64,000 bases of DNA, taken from positions 3,596,001 to 3,660,000 of the forward strand of contig NZ_CP019113.1 of NCBI RefSeq assembly GCF_001888805.2, read 5' to 3'. The notes beneath the pieces are model-generated. The model was not told where the DNA came from and did not search any database. It was given only the letters and a program-made list of their open reading frames with translations. Both the position numbers and the translations under genes were made by a program. Origin of the DNA: Enterobacter sp. SA187. GTDB taxonomy: Bacteria > Pseudomonadota > Gammaproteobacteria > Enterobacterales > Enterobacteriaceae. Positions 9,003-17,785 of this stretch are shown in pieces. Positions within the stretch are counted from its first letter, which is position 1. Each line of letters begins with the position of its first letter.

Positions 9003-10007
9003 TTATGCGAATAATTTCGCTGGAAAGGATAAATACTGACCGATTTTCAGGATGCGAAAGTTATCACGCCGCCCTCCCGCTTCGTTTAATTCCTGCACCA
9101 GTTCCCGGACAGGTTCATCGAGCCCTTCATCCGCCAGCTCAAACACGCCCCAGTGCACCGGAAAAGCCAGCGGTTCCCCGGCCTGCTGCCAGAGTCGCAC
9201 CGCCTGCTGAGGATCCATATGATGTGAGGCCATAAACCAGCGTGGTGCATAAGCGCCAGCCGGCAGCGCCACCATATCGAATGGCCCCAGACGCTGCGGG
9301 ATGTCGGCCAGCGTCGGCGTGTAGCCTGTATCGCCGGTAAACCAGAAACGCTGGTGCGGGGATGTCACTACCCAGCCACACCAAAGCGACCGATTGCGAT
9401 CCCACAGGGTGCGCATACTCCAGTGCTGGGCGGGAACGGCAGTTATCGTCAACCCATGGAAGCTGCGGTGATCCCACCAGTCGAGCTCAACGATATGCTG
9501 TACACCGCGACGGCGACACCAGTCGCCCAGACCGAGCGGTACGAAGAGGGTGACATAAGGAAAACGCTTTAGCAGCGCACGCAGGGTACGCTTATCAAGA
9601 TGATCATAATGGTTGTGGGAAATCAGGATGGCGTCGAGGGCGGGCAGATCGTTGATGTTCAGCGCCAGGGGCGTTTTGCGCCGCGGCCCGCTGAAACTCA
9701 CCGGTGAGGCGCGATCTGAAAATACCGGGTCAATCAGCAGATGCTTGCCGTCAAGTCGCAACAGCATACTGGTATGACCGAGCCACCAGACGCGATCGTC
9801 TTCCCCGGAAATAACGGCGCGTTGCCACCATTTGTCGATAAAAGCGTCATAACCACCCTGTGGTGCTAAAGGTAACCCGGCGGCACGACGTTCTTTACGC
9901 CAGCGCTCCACGTCGCCAGGTTTATGTCCGGTTTCAGACAGGTTACGAAAACCTTCAGGGGAATGATGCGGCAGATCAGGATTATACCAGGGATTTTTCC
10001 ATGCCAT
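9003..10007 (-). CDS. Metallo-beta-lactamase-fold hydrolase (NAPE-PLD/RomA-like)
   Basis: A 334-residue metal-dependent hydrolase of the family that includes RomA, UlaG-like lactonases and NAPE-phospholipase D. The zinc motif HNHYDH (His131, His133, Asp135, His136) is intact, preceded by WWLGHTSMLLRLDGKHLLIDP, broken here by residue 94. A later metal ligand segment WFTGDTGY and the C-terminal FPVHWGVF are also present. There is no signal peptide, so it is probably cytoplasmic. E. coli K-12 has no gene here, so it is an insertion between yobF and yebO. Only 20 bases separate it from yebO, suggesting co-transcription. The substrate is unknown. Confidence 0.8.
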   Translation of the reverse strand: MAWKNPWYNPDLPHHSPEGFRNLSETGHKPGDVERWRKERRAAGLPLAPQGGYDAFIDKWWQRAVISGEDDRVWWLGHTSMLLRLDGKHLLIDPVFSDRASPVSFSGPRRKTPLALNINDLPALDAILISHNHYDHLDKRTLRALLKRFPYVTLFVPLGLGDWCRRRGVQHIVELDWWDHRSFHGLTITAVPAQHWSMRTLWDRNRSLWCGWVVTSPHQRFWFTGDTGYTPTLADIPQRLGPFDMVALPAGAYAPRWFMASHHMDPQQAVRLWQQAGEPLAFPVHWGVFELADEGLDEPVRELVQELNEAGGRRDNFRILKIGQYLSFPAKLFA

Positions 10008-10027
10008 GCTGCACCCTCCCCTGACGA

Positions 10028-10312
10028 TCAGCGCTCGGCGACCAGACGAATAAAATCGTCGCCATCGGCCTGAACGTTCACCGCTTTCTCGGGCGCTTCT
10101 TTTTCAGGTTCGTTTGCTTCGCACAGGCGGCGCAGCAAGGCCGTCTGCCGCTTTTGCTGATCGAGCAGCGCTTCAAGCAGTTCGATCTGTTCACGGGTAC
10201 GTGAGCTCAGACGATTGACAAAAAACCACAGGATCAGACCTGCGACCAGCACCACCAGCGATACGATCAAAGACGCAAGATTAAACACGCCTGAATTCAG
10301 TACTTCGTTCAT
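10028..10312 (-). CDS. yebO: YebO, small membrane protein
   Basis: A 94-residue protein with one strongly hydrophobic segment (about residues 12-33, LASLIVSLVVLVAGLILWFFV). A charged amphipathic helix follows (about 35-65, RTREQIELLEALLDQQKR), then an acidic tail. It matches E. coli YebO in length and arrangement. The role is unknown. It lies between mgrB and cspC in both genomes, but here the metallo-hydrolase follows it in the same direction. Confidence 0.88.
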   Translation of the reverse strand: MNEVLNSGVFNLASLIVSLVVLVAGLILWFFVNRLSSRTREQIELLEALLDQQKRQTALLRRLCEANEPEKEAPEKAVNVQADGDDFIRLVAER

Positions 10313-10386
10313 TTCACCACCTCAATGTTAACGCGCTATCTTACCACTGGCATTAAGGAAGGAAATCATTCACTGAAAAAATGCCG

Positions 10387-10530
10387 TCACCAGGGAATAA
10401 ATTTATTGATAACGCAGATACCGCTGAAAAACTGCACATCCTGATCGCACATAACATTCAGCATCTGGGTCCACATCAACAGGCAGACAACCAGCGCGGC
10501 GATCACGATAAGCCACCGAAATTTTCTCAC
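10387..10530 (-). CDS. mgrB: MgrB, small inhibitor of PhoQ (intact)
   Basis: A 47-residue inner-membrane protein that binds the sensor kinase PhoQ and feeds back on the PhoPQ response. One membrane segment covers about residues 6-24. The periplasmic tail [12 protein letters not shown] has both conserved cysteines and ends INKFIPW. The GTG at 10530 gives MRKFRW and the family length, with GGAGAG just upstream. Longer in-frame starts lack a ribosome site. Loss of mgrB causes polymyxin resistance in Klebsiella. This copy shows no disruption. Confidence 0.95.
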   Translation of the reverse strand: MRKFRWLIVIAALVVCLLMWTQMLNVMCDQDVQFFSGICVINKFIPW

Positions 10531-10577
10531 TACACTCTCCGAATTAATACCCTGTCTCAAGGTTATCACGCGCTTGT

Positions 10578-10592
10578 TAAACCGCGGCTAAC
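10578..10592 (-). promoter_or_regulatory. PhoP box of mgrB
   Basis: On the minus strand there is a direct repeat GTTAG-CCGCG-GTTTA, the PhoP half-site pair with 11-base periodicity. It is followed 10-12 bases later by a TGATAACCT -10-like element (10560-10568). This is the layout of PhoP-activated promoters, in which PhoP replaces a -35 element. The site is 48 bases before the mgrB start. Confidence 0.75.
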
Positions 10593-10686
10593 TGTAGCGC
10601 TATCCGGCCTTTTTAGGAATGCGTGACTTGTTTCATTGCGTAAAAACCGCCAGGATTTTACGCACAGGATAATAAAAGGAGTTTAT

Positions 10687-10920
10687 ATGCGCATGACAGT
10701 TCGCACGATTATGATCATCGCTCTGCTGTGGATTGGCGTATTACTGAGTGGTTACGGCGTACTGGTTGGCAGCAAAGAAAATGCCGCCGGACTCGGTTTG
10801 CAGTGTCGCTATCTGACGGCGCAGGGCTTCAGCACAGCGCAATATATTCATACCGACAGTGGAATTATTGGTTTTACGAATTGCCCGGTACTGCGCAAAA
10901 GCAATACGGTAATTGATTAA
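10687..10920 (+). CDS. yobH: YobH, small exported or membrane protein
   Basis: A 77-residue protein matching E. coli YobH, with the conserved block GSKENAAGLGLQC and a C-terminal CP-LRKSN. The N-terminal hydrophobic segment (about residues 7-26, IMIIALLWIGVLLSGYGVL) is either a membrane anchor or an uncleaved signal. Two cysteines on the far side could pair in the periplasm. The function is unknown. The ATG at 10687 after AAAAGGAG is preferred over one upstream that lacks a ribosome site. Confidence 0.88.
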   Translation: MRMTVRTIMIIALLWIGVLLSGYGVLVGSKENAAGLGLQCRYLTAQGFSTAQYIHTDSGIIGFTNCPVLRKSNTVID

Positions 10921-10924
10921 GTGA

Positions 10925-10953
10925 TTGCCCGGTCAGCAGCGGCTACCGGGCAA
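10925..10953. terminator. Hairpin between yobH and kdgR (shared terminator)
   Basis: Nine-base arms TTGCCCGGT and ACCGGGCAA pair around an 11-base loop between two convergent genes. T-tracts are weak on both strands. It resembles the GCCCGG-type REP stems seen elsewhere in this window. Confidence 0.55.
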
Positions 10954-10963
10954 CGATTTCTAT

Positions 10964-11755
10964 TCAGAACGGGTAGTCGTTGTAGCCCATCTGCTCAGAG
11001 ATTTTACGCGCGGCAGTGTGCAGCATGGCCACGTAATCGTGCAAATGCTCCTCAGAGAAACGCAGCGTAGGGAACGAAATACTCAGACCCGCAATCACCA
11101 CGCCAAAACGGTCAAATACCGGTACGCCAATGCAGCGCAGGCCTTCTTCCTGTTCTTCGTTATCTTCGCCGTAGCCCTGCTCACGTACGATATCCAGCAT
11201 CGGCAGCAGATCTTGAGTTGTGGTAATGGTGCGATCGGTACTGCGCTTATACTCAACGCCTTCCAGGATCTGCTTCACTTCTTCACGATCGCGCCACGCC
11301 AGCAGCACTTTGCCAATCGCCGTGCTGTACAGCGGATTGCGACGCCCGATACGGGAATACATGCGCAGGTTGTACATGGAATCGATTTTGTGAATGTAGA
11401 CGATACTGTCTTCATCCAGCGCGCCCAGGTGGATCGTCTCTTTGGTCAGACGGGACAGTTCGCGCATCTGAATATCCGCGCTGCGGATCAGATCCACATT
11501 CTGTAGCGCACGCGCGCCAAGTTCAAAAAGCTTCAGCGTCAGCGAATACTTTTCTGACTCACCTTCCTGCGCCACATAACCCAGCGATTTCATGGTCTGC
11601 AAAAAGCGATAAACAGTGCTTTTTGACATCATGACCCGCTGCGACAGTTCGGTGATACCAATTTCACGCTCTTCGCCGAGCGCCTGCAGGATGCCAAAAA
11701 CTTTCAGAACTGAAGAGACAGAATCTGGCTGCTTATCCAAATCTGCGATTGCCAT
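10964..11755 (-). CDS. kdgR: IclR-family regulator KdgR
   Basis: Repressor of the 2-keto-3-deoxygluconate (pectin and hexuronate breakdown) regulon, relieved by KDG. An N-terminal winged helix-turn-helix (about residues 14-75, LSQRVMMSKSTVYRFLQTMK, broken here at 54) leads to the IclR effector domain with YSTAIGKVLLA and CIGVPVFD. Length 263 equals E. coli KdgR. An AT-rich near-palindrome centred on AACCGGTT at 11782-11804 lies just upstream and could be an autoregulatory site. In E. coli KdgR also acts on eda, present in this window at 35883. yebQ, next to kdgR in K-12, is missing. Confidence 0.95.
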   Translation of the reverse strand: MAIADLDKQPDSVSSVLKVFGILQALGEEREIGITELSQRVMMSKSTVYRFLQTMKSLGYVAQEGESEKYSLTLKLFELGARALQNVDLIRSADIQMRELSRLTKETIHLGALDEDSIVYIHKIDSMYNLRMYSRIGRRNPLYSTAIGKVLLAWRDREEVKQILEGVEYKRSTDRTITTTQDLLPMLDIVREQGYGEDNEEQEEGLRCIGVPVFDRFGVVIAGLSISFPTLRFSEEHLHDYVAMLHTAARKISEQMGYNDYPF

Positions 11756-11893
11756 TAATCACCTCATCGCCAGTGTTTTATAAAAATTAGAACCGGTTTT
11801 TATTATAAATTCGCGGCGGGCTGCCCGCAATGCGCGTTTGGCATCTTCTTTACAAATCTGCGACATAAAACCGAATATCCTGCCGGACGGCAT

Positions 11894-11920
11894 AAAAAAA
11901 GCGCGCCGGGTGGCGCGCCT
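11894..11920 (-). terminator. Terminator of htpX
   Basis: On the minus strand GGCGCGCC-ACCCG-GCGCGC followed by seven T residues forms a strong intrinsic terminator, 18 bases after the htpX stop. Confidence 0.88.
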
Positions 11921-11938
11921 GATGTATCAAATGACGGC

Positions 11939-12820
11939 TTATTTCAGATAAGCGCCGCTACGCAACGCTTCAATGCGTTTATCCAGCGGCGGGTGAGTCA
12001 TAAACAGCTCGCTGAGCGATTTGGACTTACCGTTGATGCAAAAGGCCATCATGCTGCTGGCTTCCTGCGGCTCATAGCTGGTTTTCAGACGCTGGAGCGC
12101 CGCGATCATTTTCTCACGCCCGACCAGACGCGCAGAACCGGCGTCGGCGTGGAATTCACGGTGGCGGGAGAACCACATGGTAATAATGCTGGCCAGGATA
12201 CCGAACACCAGTTCCAGCACCATCGCCACCACGAAATAGATCATCGGGTTGCCGTTGCTCTCTTCGCCCTCTTCGCGGTTACCGCCAAGGAAGCCCGCCG
12301 CCAGCTGCGCCAGGATACGGGAGATGAAGATAACGAAGGTGTTCACCACCCCCTGCACCAGCGTCATGGTAACCATGTCACCGTTGGCAACGTGGCTGAT
12401 TTCATGGGCGATAACCGCTTCCGCTTCGTCGCGGCTCATGTTCTGCAACAGCCCGGTGCTCACCGCCACCAGCGAAGCGTTACGGCTGGCGCCCGTGGCG
12501 AAGGCGTTAATATCCGGCGCGTGGTAAATAGCGACCTGCGGCATGGCGATCCCGGCCTGGCGGGACTGCTGCTCGACGGTCTGCATCAGCCAGCGTTCCA
12601 TATCGTTACGCGGCTGCTCAATGACTTCGCCACCCACGGATTTCAGCGCCATCCATTTCGACATCATCAGTGAAATGATGGATCCGCCAAAACCGAAAAG
12701 CAGCGCCATGATTAACAAGCCCTGAATACTGCTGGACTGAATGCCTGTCAGGCTGAGCACCAGCCCGAAAACCACCATCACGGCCAGGTTGGTCAGCAGG
12801 AAAAGCGCTATCCGCATCAT
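11939..12820 (-). CDS. htpX: Membrane zinc metalloprotease HtpX
   Basis: Heat-shock protease of the inner membrane (M48 family) that works with FtsH in quality control of membrane proteins. It has two N-terminal membrane segments (about residues 4-24 and 33-53), the zinc motif HEISH (His139, Glu140, His143), two more hydrophobic segments (about 155-175 and 193-215), and a downstream metal ligand in [11 protein letters not shown]. All 293 residues align with E. coli HtpX. In E. coli it is under Cpx and heat-shock control. No such site was verified here. Confidence 0.97.
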   Translation of the reverse strand: MMRIALFLLTNLAVMVVFGLVLSLTGIQSSSIQGLLIMALLFGFGGSIISLMMSKWMALKSVGGEVIEQPRNDMERWLMQTVEQQSRQAGIAMPQVAIYHAPDINAFATGASRNASLVAVSTGLLQNMSRDEAEAVIAHEISHVANGDMVTMTLVQGVVNTFVIFISRILAQLAAGFLGGNREEGEESNGNPMIYFVVAMVLELVFGILASIITMWFSRHREFHADAGSARLVGREKMIAALQRLKTSYEPQEASSMMAFCINGKSKSLSELFMTHPPLDKRIEALRSGAYLK

Positions 12821-12977
12821 AATTTTCTTTTAACCCCAGTTTAACAAAACGCACTATGCGATTACCCACATCGTATGGGTATACGCGGCATTTTCAAGGA
12901 TCCAGGCTTCGTAAGTCACCAGAAAGACACAACTTTACATTGAGAATGACATTGCTGACGTGAATACGCGTTTGTTA

Positions 12978-13008
12978 AAAAAAACAGGCACAATTTCTTG
13001 TGCCTGTG
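12978..13008 (-). terminator. Terminator of prc
   Basis: On the minus strand ACAGGCACA-AGAAAT-TGTGCCTGT is followed by eight T residues. It starts five bases after the prc stop codon. Minus-strand T-rich flanks make it strong in that direction, and it is nearly symmetrical on the other. Confidence 0.9.
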
Positions 13009-13012
13009 GTTT

Positions 13013-15061
13013 TTATTTTGCAGGAGCGGGCTTCGCCGCCGGTTGATCTTTTGTGAGATGGGCAAGATCAAGGGCGATATGCACCGTTTCATCCAGATAC
13101 GGATCCGGCTCCTTGTAATCTTTTGGCAGGTCATCCAGCTTCTTGAGTAACGGCTTGCCTTCGCGCTTAAAGCGATCGTTCAGACGCGCCAGACGAATGG
13201 CATCGTCTTCGGCGTTCTCTTTCTCGCGCTGCGCCTCATTCAGCGACACGATGTCCCGTTTTTCCTTCATGGCGTTGAAACGGGCAATGTCCTTCATGAT
13301 GTACTGGAACTCAGGATCTTTTGCGATACGCTCGTTATGATCTTTCAGCAACTGCGGCCCGTGCGGCGTTAAATCGCCATACTTCACAAAGGTCGCGGCG
13401 TTGATGCTGTCCCACGGCAGGGCGTTATCCTCGAACTTCTCGCCGGTTTCCGTCTCTTCATTACCTGTCGGCATGATGATGTCCGGCGTGACGCCTTTAC
13501 GCTGCGTACTGCCGCCGTTAACGCGGTAAAATTTCTGGATGGTGTACTGCACCGAGCCCAGCGCTGGCCATTCCGGACGCAGCATCTGATCGTAAATACG
13601 GTTCAGCGAGCGATACTGCTGCACGGTACCTTTACCGAAGGTTGGTTCCCCGACAATCAGCGCACGGCCATAATCCTGCATGGCGGCGGCGAAAATCTCC
13701 GATGCCGAGGCGCTGAAGCGGTCAACCAGTACCACCAGCGGGCCTTTGTAGTACACAATGCCGTCGTTATCGCTGTCTTCGCGCACTTTACCGTTGTTAT
13801 CACGCACCTGCACCATCGGGCCGGACGGGATAAACAGACCCGAGAGCGATACCGCTTCGGTCAGCGCGCCGCCGCCGTTGGTACGCAGATCGATAATCAC
13901 GCTGCTGACGTTCTGTTTTTCCAGCTTCTGCAGCTGCACCTTGACGTCATCCGTCAGGCCAACGTAGAAGCCCGGAATATCCAGCACGCCGACTTTTTCT
14001 TTGCCCACGGTTTTCACGGACATTTTCACCGCGCGATCTTCCAGGCGAATGCGTTCACGGGTCAGGGTAACAATGCGCGTTTTGGTGCCCTTACCTGCCG
14101 GCAGGATCTCCAGACGCACTTTGCTGCCCTTCGGCCCTTTAATCAGCGCGACGACGTCGTCCAGACGCCAGCCGATCACGTCCACCATGTTCTGCCCGGT
14201 CTGACCAACGCCAACAATGCGATCGCCAACGGTAATGGCTTTGCTTTTCGCCGCCGGACCGCCTGCCACCATCGAATTAATGACGGTGTAGTCATCGTCC
14301 ATTTGCAGCACGGCGCCGATCCCCTCAAGGGAGAGGCTCATTTCCGTGTTGAACTGTTCGGTGTTACGCGGCGAGAGATAATTGGTGTGCGGATCGATTT
14401 CGTGCGCGAACGCGGTCATCGCCAGTGAGAAAACATCTTCACTGTTGGTCTGCACCAGACGACGGATCGCAAACTTATAGCGACGCGTCAGGGTCTCGCG
14501 GATCTCTTTTTCGTTTTTACCGGTCAGCTTCAGGCTCAGTTCGTCAAACTTAACCTTGCCATCCCACAGGGCGTTCAGCTCGGCTTCGTCTTTCGGCCAC
14601 GGCGCTTTGCTGCGATCGACGTTGAAGGAGTCGTTGCCGGTAAAGTCCATCGGACGCTCCAGCACTTTCAGCGCGTATTGATAACGCTCAAAGCGACGCT
14701 TCTGCGCCAGATTGTACAGATCGTAGAAAACGTCGAGTTTACCGGTGCGTAACTCATCGCCGATCACGCCCTTTTTCTGGGCAAACTGGGCGACATCGCT
14801 GGCTAACAGCACGTTGTGGCTGTAATCCAGCAGGTTCAGGTAGCGATCGAAAATTTTGGCGGAAAACGCCTGATCCAGATCGAACTGGCGGTAGTGGGAG
14901 CGAGTGAAGCGCGAAGTCACGCGTTCACTCACTGTGGCATGCTGCGTCTCTTCCTTTAACACCGGAATTTGATCAGCACGCGTAATATCTTCGACGGCGA
15001 AAGCCTGCCCTGTGATCAGGAGCAGGCCAGCCAACGCGGTGCGCTTAAACAAAGTGTTCAT
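13013..15061 (-). CDS. prc: Periplasmic tail-specific protease Prc (Tsp)
   Basis: C-terminal processing protease that trims FtsI, degrades tagged periplasmic proteins and, with NlpI, controls the hydrolase MepS. A signal peptide is cleaved after VFAVE-like TGQAFA (about residue 20). A PDZ domain (about 240-325) contains LEGIGAVLQ. The serine-lysine dyad lies in VDRFSASASEIF and EPTFGKGTVQ, about 25 residues apart. The 682 residues equal E. coli Prc. The ATG at 15061 gives MNTLFKRTALAG. An earlier in-frame ATG at 15109 would put charged sequence before the signal peptide. It follows proQ, with a gap of 19 bases. Confidence 0.96.
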   Translation of the reverse strand: MNTLFKRTALAGLLLITGQAFAVEDITRADQIPVLKEETQHATVSERVTSRFTRSHYRQFDLDQAFSAKIFDRYLNLLDYSHNVLLASDVAQFAQKKGVIGDELRTGKLDVFYDLYNLAQKRRFERYQYALKVLERPMDFTGNDSFNVDRSKAPWPKDEAELNALWDGKVKFDELSLKLTGKNEKEIRETLTRRYKFAIRRLVQTNSEDVFSLAMTAFAHEIDPHTNYLSPRNTEQFNTEMSLSLEGIGAVLQMDDDYTVINSMVAGGPAAKSKAITVGDRIVGVGQTGQNMVDVIGWRLDDVVALIKGPKGSKVRLEILPAGKGTKTRIVTLTRERIRLEDRAVKMSVKTVGKEKVGVLDIPGFYVGLTDDVKVQLQKLEKQNVSSVIIDLRTNGGGALTEAVSLSGLFIPSGPMVQVRDNNGKVREDSDNDGIVYYKGPLVVLVDRFSASASEIFAAAMQDYGRALIVGEPTFGKGTVQQYRSLNRIYDQMLRPEWPALGSVQYTIQKFYRVNGGSTQRKGVTPDIIMPTGNEETETGEKFEDNALPWDSINAATFVKYGDLTPHGPQLLKDHNERIAKDPEFQYIMKDIARFNAMKEKRDIVSLNEAQREKENAEDDAIRLARLNDRFKREGKPLLKKLDDLPKDYKEPDPYLDETVHIALDLAHLTKDQPAAKPAPAK

Positions 15062-15080
15062 GCCAGGCCTGGCCTCCGTT

Positions 15081-15776
15081 TCAGAACAACAGGTGTTCTG
15101 CGCGTACAATCATCGACATACCAGAAGTCAGCTGCACACGAACGCCATCTTTGGTGATTTCCGTTACAGTGGCATCCATGGCATTGTTGCCCGCTTTCAC
15201 CTTGAGGTTCTGCCCCACACTCAGCGCAGTGATATCTGACACTGGAGTATGCTGCGGCTCTTCACGCGGTGCGCGCTGTGGCTTAGCGGCTGGCTTATCG
15301 GCACGCGGTTTACGCTCGCCGCCTTCTTTGCGACGAGGCGTCGCCGGGCGCGGTTTACGTTCACGACGCGGTGCGTCTTCTGCCGGCTCCCCGGCGGCGG
15401 CGGCAGCTTCGCGCTTTTTCGCCTGCTGCTCGGCACGTTGTGCCTGCACGCGGGCTTTGGCTTCTTCCAGCTGCTTACGGGCGTGCTCTACGTGCTGCTC
15501 GTCCAGCACACCGCAAGGGTTGCCGTCGAGATCGACGCGCGCTGCGCCCGCTTTGATACCGTACAGGTAGCGCCAGCTGGAGGTGTAAAGACGCAATGCA
15601 GAGCGCAGTTGGGTTTTGCTGAGATTCATCTCACCATCAACACGCTCGACGAGATCCTGAAAAATACCAATTTTCAGGGGGCGCGCTTCGCCTTCAGCAC
15701 TGAAACAGAGCGGAAAACGTTCGGCCAAAAATGCGATAACTTCTTTACTACTGTTCAACTTAGGTTGATTTTCCAT
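15081..15776 (-). CDS. proQ: RNA chaperone ProQ
   Basis: Global small-RNA-binding protein that matches sRNAs and mRNA 3' ends, first known for its effect on ProP. A FinO-like RNA-binding domain (about residues 1-125) contains [10 protein letters not shown] and [12 protein letters not shown] long basic linker follows (about 130-180, rich in Arg, Lys, Pro and Ala), then a Tudor-like C-terminal domain (about 182-231, [11 protein letters not shown]). Length 231, against 232 in E. coli. In E. coli it is co-transcribed with prc, and the short gap here agrees. Confidence 0.96.
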   Translation of the reverse strand: MENQPKLNSSKEVIAFLAERFPLCFSAEGEARPLKIGIFQDLVERVDGEMNLSKTQLRSALRLYTSSWRYLYGIKAGAARVDLDGNPCGVLDEQHVEHARKQLEEAKARVQAQRAEQQAKKREAAAAAGEPAEDAPRRERKPRPATPRRKEGGERKPRADKPAAKPQRAPREEPQHTPVSDITALSVGQNLKVKAGNNAMDATVTEITKDGVRVQLTSGMSMIVRAEHLLF

Positions 15777-15873
15777 GAAATTTCCTGATTACAACGGACG
15801 TAGCCAACTAGCCGCAGGCATGAACAGGCGTCATTATAATGACGCTATCAGTAAATGCTACGTTATCCGTTGA

Positions 15874-16371
15874 TTATCCTGCGACGGCTGCAAAGAATTT
15901 ACGGTAATCGGTCGCCGCCAGAACGGTTTCAAGCTGCGAAACCAGCTGGCGCAGGCCCTCTTCGTCCTCAGCAGTGAAGCGGGAAAAGACCGTACTGTCG
16001 ATGTCGAGCACGCCAATAATCTGATCGTTCACTACCAGCGGCAGAACAATTTCAGCATTACTGGCGGAATCGCAGGCGATGTGGCCATCAAAGGCATGCA
16101 CATCATCCACCCGCTGCACACGGTTTTGCGCCACCGCGGTGCCACACACGCCGCGACCGACAGGAATACGTACACAGGCGATTTTGCCCTGGAACGGCCC
16201 TAACACCAGCGTCTCGCCTTCCAGCAGGTAAAAGCCTGCCCAGTTAACCCCGTCCAGACGCTCAAACAGCAGCGCGCTGGTATTGGCAAGGGTGGCTAAG
16301 AAACTGCTTTCGCCTGTCATCAACGCCTGAAAATCGCGGTTCAAATCCGCATAGAAATCTGCTTTGTTCAT
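15874..16371 (-). CDS. msrC: Free methionine-(R)-sulfoxide reductase MsrC
   Basis: Cytoplasmic GAF-fold enzyme that reduces free methionine-R-sulfoxide. The three cysteines of the catalytic set are Cys66, Cys76 and Cys100, with exactly the spacing (10 and 24) of E. coli Cys84, Cys94 and Cys118. The segment VGRGVCGTAV is the family signature. The chosen start gives 165 residues, the current E. coli length. The 130 bases up to letA contain two divergent promoters and no gene. Confidence 0.94.
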   Translation of the reverse strand: MNKADFYADLNRDFQALMTGESSFLATLANTSALLFERLDGVNWAGFYLLEGETLVLGPFQGKIACVRIPVGRGVCGTAVAQNRVQRVDDVHAFDGHIACDSASNAEIVLPLVVNDQIIGVLDIDSTVFSRFTAEDEEGLRQLVSQLETVLAATDYRKFFAAVAG

Positions 16372-16501
16372 TATTTAATCACTTGGTTGTCTTACAAAAT
16401 TCCTGCACAGCCTAATAAAATAAGCATTAAATGCGTTCTTGCTCAAGATGATTCCATTCATGAGTTAATATAGATGCATTCCAACACTGGCTATTGAAAC
16501 C

Positions 16502-17785
16502 ATGGCTTTAAAAATCTCGCAGGTAACACCAGACAAAAAAATCACCGTACATTCGGTTGGTGATGCTTTGCCTCGTGCACATTATCAGCGTTGCCCGCAG
16601 TGCGATACGCTTTTTGCGTTACCGGTGATGAAATCGCACCAGAGCGCCTGGTGTCCGCGGTGTGACGCCAAAATTCGCGATGGACGCGACTGGTCGCTGA
16701 CGCGCCTGGCGGCGATGGCCGTCACCATGCTGTTGCTGATGCCCTTTGCCTGGAGCGAACCCTTGCTGCGCTTCTATTTGCTGGGCACGCGCATCGACGC
16801 CAACCTGTTGATGGGCATCTGGCAGATGACCGCCCAGGGCGATCCATTGACCGCAGCAATGGTTTTGTTCTGTACCGTCGGCGCGCCGCTGGTGCTGGTC
16901 GCCGCCATTGCCTATCTGTGGTTCGGTAATATTCTCGGCATGAACCTGCGCCCGGTGCTGCTGATGATCGAGCGGCTGAAAGAGTGGGTGATGCTGGATA
17001 TTTATCTGGTCGGTATTGGCGTCGCCTCCATCAAGGTGCAGGATTACGCCTACCTGCAACCGGGCGTCGGGCTGCTGGCGTTTATCGCGCTGGTGATCCT
17101 CAGCATCCTGACCATTATCCACCTCAACGTGGAACAGCTGTGGGAGCGTTTTTATCCCCAGCGGCCGGCGACCCGCCCGCATGATAACCTGCGCGTCTGC
17201 CTCGGCTGCCATTTCACCGGTTTGCCCGATGCCCGCGGTCGCTGTCCGCGCTGCCATATTCCGTTACGTTTTCGCCGTCGGCAGAGCATTCAGAAATGCT
17301 GGGCGGCGCTGCTGGCGTCCATGGTCTTTCTGTTACCTGCGAATCTGTTGCCCATCTCGGTGGTTTACATTAATGGCGCGCGCCAGGAAGACACCATTAT
17401 GTCGGGGATTATTTCACTGGGGAGCAGCAATATCGCCGTCGCCGCCATCGTATTTATCGCCAGTATTCTGGTGCCCTTCACCAAGGTTCTGGTCATGCTG
17501 ACGCTGCTTGTCAGCATTCATTTTAAATGTGAGCAAGGATTACGGACTCGTGTATTGTTATTGCGGCTGGTGACCTGGATCGGGCGCTGGTCGATGCTGG
17601 ATTTGTTTGTAATTTCACTCACCATGTCTTTGATTAATCGCGATCAATTGCTCGCGTTTACCATGGGGCCAGCTGCGTTTTATTTCGGCGCAGCGGTAAT
17701 TTTGACTATTCTTGCTGTGGAATGGCTGGACAGCCGCTTACTTTGGGATGCACATGAGTCAGGAAACCCCCGCTTCACCGACTGA
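16502..17785 (+). CDS. letA: LetA, inner membrane partner of lipid transporter LetB
   Basis: Paraquat-inducible-protein-A family membrane protein that works with the LetB tunnel in moving lipids between the membranes. Two zinc-ribbon motifs are visible: CPQCDTLF with CPRCDAK (residues 31-60) and CLGCH with CPRCH (about 235-255). Each is followed by a group of four hydrophobic segments, so the protein is an internal duplication. All 427 residues align with E. coli YebS. Its end overlaps letB by 32 bases, so the two are translated from one mRNA. Confidence 0.95.
   Translation: MALKISQVTPDKKITVHSVGDALPRAHYQRCPQCDTLFALPVMKSHQSAWCPRCDAKIRDGRDWSLTRLAAMAVTMLLLMPFAWSEPLLRFYLLGTRIDANLLMGIWQMTAQGDPLTAAMVLFCTVGAPLVLVAAIAYLWFGNILGMNLRPVLLMIERLKEWVMLDIYLVGIGVASIKVQDYAYLQPGVGLLAFIALVILSILTIIHLNVEQLWERFYPQRPATRPHDNLRVCLGCHFTGLPDARGRCPRCHIPLRFRRRQSIQKCWAALLASMVFLLPANLLPISVVYINGARQEDTIMSGIISLGSSNIAVAAIVFIASILVPFTKVLVMLTLLVSIHFKCEQGLRTRVLLLRLVTWIGRWSMLDLFVISLTMSLINRDQLLAFTMGPAAFYFGAAVILTILAVEWLDSRLLWDAHESGNPRFTD

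Noticed and set aside
16619..17257. 212-codon minus-strand frame opposite letA
   Set aside because: Antisense shadow of a conserved membrane protein, very rich in His and Gln.
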